From NCBI GenBank assembly GCA_026692885.1, contig JAPLNJ010000675.1, positions 1 to 17,815 of the forward strand: a DNA stretch of 17,815 nucleotides, read 5' to 3'. Below the pieces are notes generated by a model. The model did not search any database. It was not told the origin of the DNA and saw only the letters and a list, made by a program, of their open reading frames with translations. A program made the translations under genes and the position numbers. This DNA is from Planctomycetota bacterium. Lineage in GTDB: Bacteria > Planctomycetota > Planctomycetia > Pirellulales > Pirellulaceae. Positions 8,332 through 16,693 of the stretch are shown piece by piece (position 1 is the first letter of the stretch; the number at the start of each line of letters is the position of its first letter).

Positions 8332-8395
8332 GGTGGGCAGTGCCCACCAGATCAGCAGCATCCAACAATTCGGAGTTTGGTGGGCACAGCCCACC
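8332..8395. repeat. Pair of GGTGGGC palindromes (candidate REP elements)
   Basis: GGTGGGCAGTGCCCACC at 8332-8348 and GGTGGGCACAGCCCACC at 8379-8395 are perfect hairpins with 1-nt and 3-nt centres. Relatives occur near 15405-15485 (GGTGGGCCAAG arms) and, degenerate, at 16811-16829. They lie directly behind the RAYT remnant and directly in front of the DUF1501 gene. The second copy overlaps a TTG/GTG that could be mistaken for that gene's start. Confidence 0.75.
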
Positions 8396-8403
8396 GTACA
8401 ATT

Positions 8404-9894
<1,491 letters not shown>

Positions 9895-9969
9895 GCGGCG
9901 GAAATCAGCGAAAGAGCTCGGCGACGGGGGCTGACGCCGGAAGTTCTGCGATGCATCCTCGATGAGTGA
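9895..9969 (+). pseudogene. Antitoxin C-terminal remnant overlapping the PIN toxin start
   Basis: Directly after the DUF1501 stop, the same frame continues as AAEISERARRRGLTPEVLRC, then ILDE and TGA at 9967-9969. This looks like the tail of a small antitoxin of the sort preceding PIN toxins (helical, RGLTxExLxxIL pattern). The stop overlaps the PIN ATG (9962) in the ATGAGTGA arrangement typical of translationally coupled toxin-antitoxin pairs. The N-terminal DNA-binding half is missing. The family pattern is weak, so this is an inference from position and overlap. Confidence 0.35.
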
Positions 9970-10063
9970 TACTCCCCGCTACGTATTCGACACCAACGTT
10001 GTTGTTAGCGCACTGCTCTTCAACGATTCGGTTCCGGGGCGGGCCTTATTCCGAGTTATCCAC
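9962..10063 (+). pseudogene. PIN-domain toxin (VapC-like), N-terminal fragment
   Basis: RYVFDTNVVVSALLFNDSVP followed by GRALFR is the start of the 'putative toxin, PIN family' group: the first acidic catalytic residue is the D of FDTN, followed by the hydrophobic strand and the conserved SVPGRAL. PIN toxins are magnesium-dependent RNases. After about 34 residues the match ends, and the frame enters the palindromic element starting at 10072. No C-terminal PIN motifs were found on the far side of the element (10346-10514), so the gene is truncated rather than merely interrupted, and lacks the later acidic residues needed for activity. Confidence 0.65.
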
Positions 10064-10071
10064 TACTCTTC

Positions 10072-10345
10072 CGCCCCGAAGGGGCCAAAACAAATCAGCC
10101 CAGGGCAGAGCGTCGCGGCGACAGCCGCAGAGCGACGCCCTGGGTACGGGTTCGATTCAGCACGGTAGCCCTGAAAGGGCGAAACAAATCGGTTCATCCC
10201 ACACGCATTGTTCGTCAAATGCAACAAGGCTTGTTTCGCCCCTTCAGGGCTGGTGTTCTCCATCCTCTCATAACCCAGGGCGGCGCTACGCGGCTACGCC
10301 GCTCCGCTCTGCCCTGGGCTGCTATGTGGCTGCCCCTTTGGGGCG
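10072..10345. repeat. 274-bp symmetric nested inverted repeat
   Basis: Three pairs of arms share one centre near 10208: 10072-10085 with 10332-10345 (13/14 bp complementary), 10097-10112 with 10305-10320 (16 bp perfect), and 10167-10187 with 10231-10251 (20/21 bp). The intervening bases are partly complementary too (around GCGACGCCCTGGGT and ACCCAGGGCGGCGC). The element ends the PIN coding region. A fragment of its outer arm (about 33 bp, CCCC-AAGGGGCCAA-ACAAATCAGCCCAG) recurs at 12193-12225, so it is a dispersed family. Confidence 0.85.
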
Positions 10346-10514
10346 AAAACCTGTGGATCACTGGTCATTGTGCGTCGTTCGGCGAGCGAGTATCGTTTGA
10401 CACTGAGCAACTACCGAGACATTGGACCGGAACCGCCGACTCCGTCCGGGATTGTGGTAAGGTCCGGCACGGCGGCCCGGTCAATTTGTTATGCGATAGG
10501 AGTGTGTTTGTGAA
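10346..10514. other. Leader region of the Mrr-like gene
   Basis: No gene is recognised. A purine-rich AGGAG at 10498-10502 lies about 12 bases before the mrr ATG and is the probable ribosome binding site. The stretch between the palindromic element and this site shows no protein features. Confidence 0.4.
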
Positions 10515-11390
10515 ATGGCAATTCCCGACTTTCAATCCATGATGCTGCCGCTGCTCCGATTCGCGGCTGCCGGTGGGGAACATTCGGTCGCGGAAAGTCG
10601 ATCGCCGCTCGGTGACCAGTTCGGACTTACTGACGACGAACGCGCCGAGCTACTCCCCAGCGGTCAACAGTCTCGGTTCAACAATCGTTTAGCTTGGGCC
10701 GCGGTTTACTTGGAGCGTGCCGGTCTGTTCGCAAAGACTCGTCGTGGCCACTTCAAAATCACGCCACGTGGGACCGAGGTTCTCGCCGACCCACCCGAGC
10801 GGATTGATATCTCGTTCCTCAAGCGGTTTGCCGAGTTTGTCGACTTCCGCACCAAACCGCCCGGCGTCGAACCAACTCCAGAGGAGACATTGCAAGCTGC
10901 CTACCAGACCATTCGCGACACGCTTGCAGCCGAAATCCTGGCAATAGTCAAGGCGTCATCACCGTCTTTCTTCGAGCGCCTTGTCTTGGACCTAATGTTG
11001 AAAATGGGCTACGGTGGCTCGCGCGAGAAGGCGGGTTCCTTAACCAATGACGGGGCCGATGCCGGAATCGACGGCATTATTAACGAAGATCAACTCGGCC
11101 TGGACGTCATCTACCTTCAGGCCAAGCGTTGGGAAAACACGGTCGGTCGCCCGGAAATCCACAGATTCGTGGGGGCTCTGCACGGTCAACGTGCGAAAAA
11201 AGGTGTCTTTCTGACAACCAGCACGTTCTCTCACGATGCCATTGAGTACGTCGCAAGCATTGATCCGAAGGTGGTGTTGATTGACGGCCTAAATCTTGCG
11301 CAGTTGATGATCGACTTCAATGTGGGCGTCAGGCGCAGCCAGCTATTCGAAATCAAGAAGATCGACTCGGACTACTTCGCCGAGGACTGA
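10515..11390 (+). CDS. mrr: Mrr-type restriction endonuclease (type IV-like)
   Basis: 291 aa. Mrr-family enzymes have an N-terminal winged-helix domain and a C-terminal PD-(D/E)xK nuclease domain that cleaves modified DNA. Here the first roughly 110 residues resemble Mrr_N (RFNNRLAWAAVYLERAGLF, then ITPRGTEVL). The catalytic domain begins near FFERLVLDLMLKMGYGG (about 155-171) and contains GADAGIDG with D186 and IYLQAKRW with Q202-A-K204, the Q-x-K variant typical of Mrr. The later VGRPEIHRFVGAL and KKGVFLTTSTFS segments match the family. All expected catalytic residues are present, so it should be active. It sits about 3 kb past brxL on the same strand beyond debris, consistent with a defence-island location rather than a shared BREX operon. 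AGGAG about 12 bases upstream supports the ATG. Confidence 0.92.
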   Translation: MAIPDFQSMMLPLLRFAAAGGEHSVAESRSPLGDQFGLTDDERAELLPSGQQSRFNNRLAWAAVYLERAGLFAKTRRGHFKITPRGTEVLADPPERIDISFLKRFAEFVDFRTKPPGVEPTPEETLQAAYQTIRDTLAAEILAIVKASSPSFFERLVLDLMLKMGYGGSREKAGSLTNDGADAGIDGIINEDQLGLDVIYLQAKRWENTVGRPEIHRFVGALHGQRAKKGVFLTTSTFSHDAIEYVASIDPKVVLIDGLNLAQLMIDFNVGVRRSQLFEIKKIDSDYFAED

Positions 11391-11400
11391 TCGCATAACC

Positions 11401-11575
11401 AACGAATGCACGTGCGGACTGGAAAATGATTTGTTGACGAGCGGGTGCGAATCCCGCCTGGGTAGCCGCTAGCCACGGGCCCAGTGTCGAGTGTGGCAGC
11501 GTGGCTATAAGGGGTTTCGCTCCGAAGTGCCACATGGAAGCGTACACAGCAAGATAGCGAGGATGAATGGACTGG
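11401..11575 (+). ncRNA. Possible structured RNA relic (group II intron-like)
   Basis: The segment carries stems at 11441-11445/11453-11457 (GCGGG with CCCGC around TGCGAAT) and 11470-11477/11500-11507 (TAGCCACG with CGTGGCTA), followed by GGAAGCGTACACAGCAAG and AGCGAGGATGAATGGAC. The phrase GGTGCGAATCC...GGGTAGCC with a later ACATGGAAGCG stretch resembles, from memory, domain I of bacterial group II introns. No reverse transcriptase or domain V was found, so at most a fragment remains. A cobalamin riboswitch was considered and rejected. Confidence 0.3.
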
Positions 11576-11633
11576 ATTAGCTGTCCAGCCGTGAACGGTA
11601 TTGAGCCCCGAGAATCGCACCAGTTCTCGCGGA

Positions 11634-11638
11634 AGGAG
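11634..11638 (+). promoter_or_regulatory. Shine-Dalgarno AGGAG of the aspartyl protease gene
   Basis: AGGAG lies 7 bases before the ATG at 11646 and decides this start over an upstream in-frame candidate at 11601. A small hairpin (11609-11614 with 11624-11629, CGAGAA/TTCTCG) lies immediately upstream. Confidence 0.7.
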
Positions 11639-11645
11639 TCACGTC

Positions 11646-12095
11646 ATGAGCACCGCCGTGCTGGAGCCAGATAGTATGGGCCGCGTCCTTGCCGAAGCCA
11701 CCATCGAGAACCTGGAAGACCTGTGGGCTGCCAAACGCGGGCTTCTCTCCCCGGAGGAGGTGCGCCGGAGTATCGTCCCTGACGCCCTCGTCGACACCGG
11801 CGCGACCTTGCTGTCGCTGCCTCGGAAACTGATCGCACAACTGGGCCTCGCCAGAACCGGCACCAAGCGAGTTACCAGCAGCACAGGCGGCGGCGAGGCT
11901 GGCATGTATGAGGCGGTGCGACTGACGATTTGCGGCCGGATCTGCACGATGGACGTGATGGAGGTTCCCGACGATGTCCCTGTGCTGATTGGCCAACTGC
12001 CCCTTGAGCACCTCGATTTGGTCGTGGACTTGCGGAGCCGTTCGCTGATCGGTAACCCCGCCCACGGCGGAGAGCACGTGTACGAACTGTATTGA
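11646..12095 (+). CDS. Retropepsin-like aspartyl protease family protein
   Basis: 149 aa. A single-domain clan AA aspartic protease fold protein: such proteins act as homodimers, each chain giving one catalytic Asp. The motif ALVDTGATLLSLP places the catalytic residue at D50, and VLIGQLPLEHLDLVVD (about residues 116-131) is the conserved second half, with ILG-like 'VLIGQ'. The N-terminus MGRVLAEATIENLEDLWAAK and the ending NPAHGGEHVYELY match a compact family common in planctomycetes and cyanobacteria. There is no signal peptide, so it is probably cytoplasmic. The substrate is unknown. No partner gene is visible: the next gene is on the opposite strand and a repeat block separates them. Confidence 0.85.
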   Translation: MSTAVLEPDSMGRVLAEATIENLEDLWAAKRGLLSPEEVRRSIVPDALVDTGATLLSLPRKLIAQLGLARTGTKRVTSSTGGGEAGMYEAVRLTICGRICTMDVMEVPDDVPVLIGQLPLEHLDLVVDLRSRSLIGNPAHGGEHVYELY

Positions 12096-12192
12096 GCAGA
12101 CGATGCCGTAGCGCCGAACCAGTCTAGTCGCTCGGAACGTGCGATCCGCGCGGAGAAACAGTGGAGCGATCTTCACTGTCGCCAAACGCGCG

Positions 12193-12225
12193 CCTCCCCA
12201 AAGGGGCCAAGACAAATCAGCCCAG
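12193..12225. repeat. Partial copy of the outer arm of the 10072-10345 element
   Basis: This stretch matches 10073-10105 except for three or so changes (CCCCAAAGGGGCCAAGACAA versus CCCCGAAGGGGCCAAAACAA, then ATCAGCCCAG in both). The match stops abruptly at GTTGG, suggesting a truncated copy. Confidence 0.65.
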
Positions 12226-12261
12226 TTGGCTAGTGCTTTGTCAAGGCTAAGATCGTGGGTT

Positions 12262-12549
12262 GTGAGCGGCAAGGCGCTAGCCGCCGGTGGATTGGCGTGT
12301 GAGCGGCAAGGCGCTAGCCGCCGGTGGATTGGCGTGTGAGCGGCAAGGCGCTAGCCGCCGGTGGCGTTCGGAACCGGCGGCTAGCGCCTTGCCGCTCACG
12401 CATCGCGCCCCCAACTCGGGGCGAACAACCGGGATTACGATCAGGGCGTTGTCTCGTGCTGTCATGTGCGCCCTTTCGGGGCAAGCAGCGAAACAGACTC
12501 TCGCCCTTGCCACCGTGCCAATTTCCCATGTCAACCCCAACTTCGCCCG
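12262..12549. repeat. 37-bp tandem repeat plus 27-bp inverted repeat, copy 1 of a dispersed element
   Basis: A 37-bp unit begins at 12262, 12299 and 12336. The third unit continues into a perfect 27-bp hairpin (12336-12362 with 12373-12399) around the 10-nt loop GGCGTTCGGA. A further 150 bp, including CAACTCGGGGCGAA and CATGTGCGCCC...GGGGCAAGCAGCGAAACAG, matches copy 2 at 16946-17161. It ends about 40 bp before the 3' end of the minus-strand hydrolase gene. The rest of the 12096-12586 gap holds nothing else recognisable. Confidence 0.9.
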
Positions 12550-12586
12550 AGTCTGGCCCTGCCCCACGGCATCTGGGTATCCACAG

Positions 12587-14902
12587 TCACGGTTTTTTCG
12601 ACACGGCCATCACGCTGTAACGTCGTCGAAATTCAGACTGCGCGTGATACGTCGCGCCGAGTTTCAGTTTCTGGCCGTCCATCTGTCCGTCGGCGGTCAG
12701 GATGATCATCCGCGCGTCGGGGGCGTTTTCGAATTCGACCACACCCGCATTCGGCTTGCCGTCCCAGGAACCGTCATGCCAACCCCAGAAGTAGTCGTCG
12801 CCGACCGTGGCGGTTCCGGCGACCGGCTCAAACGCAAACGTCTGCAGGCCCGTGCCGGCGTTGATGCGAGTCTTCCCAATGCCGGTCAGTTCGTAACGGT
12901 CGCCGACTTTCTTGAAAATCAGCGGCGTCACGGCGAAGCCCTGTTGAGCCGCGCCGTTGCGGTTGAACCAACTCCACGTCTGGAGTTCGTACCCGCTGCC
13001 CGTGAATTGCTGGTCATAGCCGTCCAACTCAGCCGCGAGCCAAATCAAGCCGGCGGCACTGTCTGTGGTCCGCCGCTGCTTGACGCCGTCGACATTGCCG
13101 ACGAGCCCGGCCTGAGGTGGCGTGGGCACCAGCGTCCTGGCGATGGCGAGCAGTTGCTTCTGGACGCCCTCCGCCCGACCGGCTTCGGCCTGTTCGATCA
13201 CGCCTCGTGCGTCCAGCGCCAGCAGAAACTTGTCGGCCTGCTGGGCCTGGTAGGTCGCGGCTGCCGTGGCCGCCACTTGCTCGAAACCCGTACGGGGCCA
13301 ACCGTCCTTGAGCCGCACGATCAGCAGTGGCTTGGGGGCCAACGCACCGTAGTATGCGTCCAGGTCCGCGTGGCTCAGCAGCGACGGCAGATACGGCATA
13401 ATATGGTAGAAGCGGAGTTGATCGGGTGCGACGTGCAACACCCAATCTCGCAGGGTGGTCGCATCGATCGACGCGGCTCCCGCGGCGCGGTTCTCCAGGA
13501 GAGCGGCCAACGCGGCATCGACGCCGCCGATACCGAGTCCGGCCATCACAATGTTCGCCGGATCGACCTCCGGGCGAGAAGTCAAATAGCGGAAGGCCGC
13601 CAGATTCTCAATCACCCGCAAAGCCAGCGGGGGCAACCCGACGGCGTCACCCGATCCGTACAGCTTCGCCGCGTCGTCGCCATAGAAGCTGGGCTGGTCC
13701 GGGTTGGCCAGCGGCTGTCGGCTCTGCGGATCGATCGAGGCGTGATCGGGCACGAGCACCAGATAGCCCGCGGCCACCAACTGCCGAGCCGACTCGGCAA
13801 TCCTGCCGCTGGCAGCGCATTGTCGATCGTCGTGCGAGAGGATCACTGCGGCGTGCTTGGTGGAGCCTGACTTCGCGGGACGGAGGAGCACGGCGGGACA
13901 GTGGAAGTCGGCGTCCACGCCCAGCGCCAGTTGCTCGCTGACCCACCCGTCGCCCTCGGTGACTTTGCCGACTTTATCCGCCGCTGGTTTCAGGCTGGCC
14001 AACGCACACGCTTGACGCAGCCACTGGACCAGTTCCTCGCGCCGCGTCCCCGCGGCGGCCGGCGAAACGGGCTCGCTCGTCCGCGCCGCGGCTTGGCTCG
14101 CGATGCGCCGTTGCAGGTAGCTCAGCATGCTGAAGTCGGGGTTCTCCGGCTTGCCGCAGTTCGCCGGTGATGCGTCGGAGCTTTTCAGGCCCGGCAACAC
14201 ACGGGTCTCGATCCAGCGGGAGATTTCGGGTACCAGCGGCGTCAGATCGTTCGAACCCTCGCAGGCCACCGGGTGGATCTGCTGCTCGGCGTGGTAGAGT
14301 CCATAGACTGTTTTCATGGTGTTCAGGGCTTTGCGGCGGCCAGCGGCCGGCCCCTTTCCGCCTTGGGCGCTGTCCGCGATCAGCACCGGCCGAGGCGCGA
14401 GGCAAGCTGCCACCCGGTCCATGTCGGTAAAGCCGAGCAAGCCGGCCGCCAACGCCGAAGGGTCTTCCGGGCCAGTTCCCTTCGCGGTGGCCTTGACCAG
14501 GGCCTCGTAGGTGGTCGTTCCGCCCACGGCCACGACAAACTGAAAGCGTGGTTCCAACGCTGCCGCCAGGTACGCTTGCAGGGCCCCTTCGCCCAACCCG
14601 GCGATACCGATCTTGCCGGGATCAACATCGGGCCGGGTCAGCAAATAATCGAGCCCGCGCAGGGCGTCAAAGACTTGGATTCCCGTGACCTGCAGGCCGG
14701 TGGCCGAGGCTGCCGCATACAGACCTGCCGACGGGGCCTGCCGCTGTCCCGTGCGTGGATCATCGCTGAACAGGACCACGAAGCCCTGGCGGGCCAGGTG
14801 TTCCACGAACGTACGATAGGGACGGAACGACCAATGACCCAACCAACCCGCCGGCATGACGAGGGCCGGTTGGCGACCAGGGGCCTGCTTCGCGCGGATC
14901 AC
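12587..14902 (-). CDS. Tandem alpha/beta-hydrolase (acetyl-xylan esterase/DLH-like), main part downstream of an in-frame stop
   Basis: 771 aa if translated from a GTG at 14902, but the frame continues upstream without shift to a TAA at 14936-14938 and beyond it into the signal-peptide piece, so this is the bulk of an originally ~880-residue exported protein. Two alpha/beta-hydrolase domains (about residues 10-235 and 325-600) resemble the dienelactone hydrolase/acetyl-xylan esterase group, each with the (R/S)RPxVDPxxI block before the nucleophile elbow. Both elbows lack the expected serine: GLGEG (G104) and GLGIG (G457) instead of GxSxG. A C-terminal domain of about 150 residues (WLAAELDGYDQQFTGSGYEL onward, with DDYFWGWHDGSWDGKP) looks like a beta-rich module. 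Hydrolase activity is therefore doubtful. The likely role, if made, is binding or structural. Confidence 0.7.
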   Translation of the reverse strand: MIRAKQAPGRQPALVMPAGWLGHWSFRPYRTFVEHLARQGFVVLFSDDPRTGQRQAPSAGLYAAASATGLQVTGIQVFDALRGLDYLLTRPDVDPGKIGIAGLGEGALQAYLAAALEPRFQFVVAVGGTTTYEALVKATAKGTGPEDPSALAAGLLGFTDMDRVAACLAPRPVLIADSAQGGKGPAAGRRKALNTMKTVYGLYHAEQQIHPVACEGSNDLTPLVPEISRWIETRVLPGLKSSDASPANCGKPENPDFSMLSYLQRRIASQAAARTSEPVSPAAAGTRREELVQWLRQACALASLKPAADKVGKVTEGDGWVSEQLALGVDADFHCPAVLLRPAKSGSTKHAAVILSHDDRQCAASGRIAESARQLVAAGYLVLVPDHASIDPQSRQPLANPDQPSFYGDDAAKLYGSGDAVGLPPLALRVIENLAAFRYLTSRPEVDPANIVMAGLGIGGVDAALAALLENRAAGAASIDATTLRDWVLHVAPDQLRFYHIMPYLPSLLSHADLDAYYGALAPKPLLIVRLKDGWPRTGFEQVAATAAATYQAQQADKFLLALDARGVIEQAEAGRAEGVQKQLLAIARTLVPTPPQAGLVGNVDGVKQRRTTDSAAGLIWLAAELDGYDQQFTGSGYELQTWSWFNRNGAAQQGFAVTPLIFKKVGDRYELTGIGKTRINAGTGLQTFAFEPVAGTATVGDDYFWGWHDGSWDGKPNAGVVEFENAPDARMIILTADGQMDGQKLKLGATYHAQSEFRRRYSVMAVSKKP

Positions 14903-14935
14903 CGTCGCCGAGACATAGGCCCGCTCGGCCCAGAG

Positions 14936-14938
14936 TTA
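14936..14938 (-). other. In-frame TAA splitting the tandem hydrolase gene
   Basis: On the minus strand the reading frame runs ELVIEEGA, TAA, then LWAERAYVSATVIRAKQAPG with no shift. Codon phase is the same on both sides (14936 and 14903 differ by 33 bases). A single substitution explains the break. It is TAA, so selenocysteine is excluded. Confidence 0.85.
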
Positions 14939-15229
14939 AGCCCCCTCCTCGATCACCAATTCGCCAGCCGGTTTGCTGTAGTTGCTGGCCGCCTGCATAG
15001 GCTCCCGGGCGGGCAGGCCGAGCGTGCTGCCCAACTGGTTCCGCATTTCCGCCCGTTGTTTCTCCCAGGCTTCCACCGTGGCCGGTATCGCGGGCAGTTG
15101 GTCTGCCAGTTGCGCTGCCCGATCGCCCAGGTATTCCAGGATCGAGGGCGACTCCTGGCCATGCGATACTTGGGCCACCGCCGCGACCAGCCAGCCGGCA
15201 CACAACGCCAAACACGTGCTACGAAACAT
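14939..15229 (-). CDS. Signal-peptide N-terminal piece of the tandem hydrolase
   Basis: 97 aa from an ATG at 15229, preceded by AGGAG (minus strand, CAGGAGAACTCGACG before ATG). A Sec-type signal peptide is visible: MFRS, hydrophobic CLALCAGWLVAAVAQV, then SHGQES with a likely cleavage after HGQ or nearby. The rest, SILEYLGDRAAQLADQLPAI with EAWEKQRAEMRNQLGSTLGL, is the helical lead-in usually found before the hydrolase domain in this family (WExxRxExRxxLxxxLGL). The frame stops at TAA 14936-14938, then the homologous protein resumes. As it stands, the exported product would be a short fragment without a catalytic domain. Confidence 0.65.
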
Positions 15230-15550
15230 CGTCGAGTTCTCCTGAGGTGGGAGGTTCTGGGGGAGACGGGGAAGTTCTGTGGAAACCCCTCGTTCCCAGG
15301 CTCTGCCTGGGAACGCACTGCCGTGCCGGCTCCGCCGGCCATCATGCGAGGGCGGAGTCTCGCTCCGAGGCTGTGAAGAAATGTGCGAACACAATTCACG
15401 GTACGGTGGGCCAAGTACTGGCGGCCCACCAATGCTATGAAAATGGCCTTGCTTTCGCTGGTGGACCGCGAGTACTTGGCCCACCCTACAATTTCTTCAC
15501 AGCCTCTCCCGGCGGGTTACGAGGCAGAGCCTCGTAACCAGAGCGAAGCC
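15230..15550. repeat. Intergenic block of hairpin repeats between hydrolase and AKR genes
   Basis: Contents: a perfect 11-bp hairpin with TCT loop (15291-15315, CGTTCCCAGGC), a small GCCGG/CCGGC hairpin (15325-15339), a nested inverted repeat of about 140 bp (15367-15382 with 15491-15506, 16 bp perfect; inside it 15405-15419 with 15471-15485, 15 bp perfect), and a perfect 10-bp hairpin with AGA loop (15516-15538, GTTACGAGGC). The last one lies 12 bases past the AKR stop codon and could act as its terminator, though no U-run follows. Confidence 0.8.
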
Positions 15551-16693
15551 TTAGATGTATTCCCAGTTCTTCAGCCACTGGTAGTTCGGCGGCAGACTGG
15601 CCCAGGTCCGCTCCATGGCCCGGCCCAGTTCGGCGTGCTCCTCGACATCCAACTCGCGGCGTTCCTTGACGGCCAAGGCCACGTTGTCCACCTGCTGTTG
15701 GTTGATCATGCCGGGGATGGGGGCCGTGATCGCCGGGTTACAGAGGATGTACCGGATGGCCAGTCGGGCCAGCCGATGGTCCTCGGCTTCGTGCGGATTC
15801 CCTGGCGCGCTGTCGCCTTTGAACAGCGAGTTTCCAGCGAATGGCTTGATCCCAAAGAAGCCGCAGTCGCACTTCTTCACCGCCGCGAAGAACCCGGTTT
15901 CGTCATTGGGTAGCACCTTGGTTCCGGCCGTGTACGGCGTGACCACCACGTCGATCACGTCCGGGAAGGTCTCCATCATGTACTTGAGCCAAGGCCGATC
16001 GTGCGACGAGATTCCGGTTGCGCGTGCCTTGCCCGATTTCTTCGCCCGCCGCAACCCTTCGGCGATGCCGGCCGACTGGGCTTCGTTGTGCGGATAGATC
16101 CACTTGCCATCCTTGTCGCGGCGGCCATCCACGCCGCACACAATGCGGTACAGGTCCACGTACTCCTGTTTGCACACGCGCAACGAGTCCTCAAAGACGG
16201 CCATCAGCGCATCGCCCGTGCACTGGCTGGGGCTGCGGGCCTCGCGTTCGTACCAGGACCAACCCAGGTACATCTTGTCGCGTCGGCCTTCCAACGCCTT
16301 GCTATAGGCCTGGATCTCGGCTCCGGTGCAGGCGTCAATATAGTTGATGCCGCGTTCGATGCAGCGCGTGACTACCTCGTAGCGGTTCTTCTGGAAGCCG
16401 GGATCATTCAGGTTCGCGCTCAGCCAGCTATCGCCCTGGAACACGCCGGGCACCATGATGTTGACGCGTTTCCAATGGCCGCCCAGGCAAACGGCCGAGA
16501 CCATCCAGCCGGTCCTGCCGCAGCGGCGGTATTCCATGTCGGCGTTGTAATTCAGGATCCCGCGCGTGTCGACTTGCTCGGCATTGCCGACCTGCACGAT
16601 GCTTGGCAGGGATGCGCCCACTGCCAGCACGGCGGCTCCGGCGGCGGTCTGGTGAACGAACTGGCGACGGGTAAGACGGTCTTCGTGTAGCAT
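15551..16693 (-). CDS. Aldo/keto reductase-fold protein with twin-arginine signal
   Basis: 380 aa from the ATG at 16693, chosen because AAAGGAG lies 6 bases upstream and it begins the signal MLHEDRLTRRQFVHQTAAGA (R9-R10) followed by a hydrophobic stretch ending near GASLPS. An earlier in-frame start at 16783 would add residues without a signal. The AKR barrel starts at about residue 54 (YRRCGRTGWMVSAVCLGGHW). Landmarks: INYIDACTG with D120, RRDKMYLGWSW, EYVDLYRIVCGVDG, RATGISSHDRPWL, and IPGMINQQQVDNV near the end (NADPH-binding region). Of the Asp-Tyr-Lys-His tetrad only D120 is clear; the Tyr, Lys (near 145) and His (V185) positions appear replaced. It is therefore either a variant enzyme with another substrate or a non-catalytic relative. 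It stands alone between repeat blocks. Confidence 0.85.
   Translation of the reverse strand: MLHEDRLTRRQFVHQTAAGAAVLAVGASLPSIVQVGNAEQVDTRGILNYNADMEYRRCGRTGWMVSAVCLGGHWKRVNIMVPGVFQGDSWLSANLNDPGFQKNRYEVVTRCIERGINYIDACTGAEIQAYSKALEGRRDKMYLGWSWYEREARSPSQCTGDALMAVFEDSLRVCKQEYVDLYRIVCGVDGRRDKDGKWIYPHNEAQSAGIAEGLRRAKKSGKARATGISSHDRPWLKYMMETFPDVIDVVVTPYTAGTKVLPNDETGFFAAVKKCDCGFFGIKPFAGNSLFKGDSAPGNPHEAEDHRLARLAIRYILCNPAITAPIPGMINQQQVDNVALAVKERRELDVEEHAELGRAMERTWASLPPNYQWLKNWEYI

Noticed and set aside
10219..10542. Short open frames across the palindromic element
   Set aside because: They translate repeat sequence and have no protein features.
11441..11510. Cobalamin riboswitch (GGTGCGAATCC-like box)
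   Set aside because: The rest of the B12 core (CCGCAACTGT-type and GCCACTG boxes) is absent and the downstream protease is not a B12 gene.
12287..13870. 527-aa plus-strand open frame
   Set aside because: Starts inside the 37-bp repeats and runs antisense to the hydrolase gene, which has recognisable domains.
14273..15376. 367-aa plus-strand open frame
   Set aside because: Antisense to both hydrolase pieces and runs into hairpin repeats; no domain pattern.
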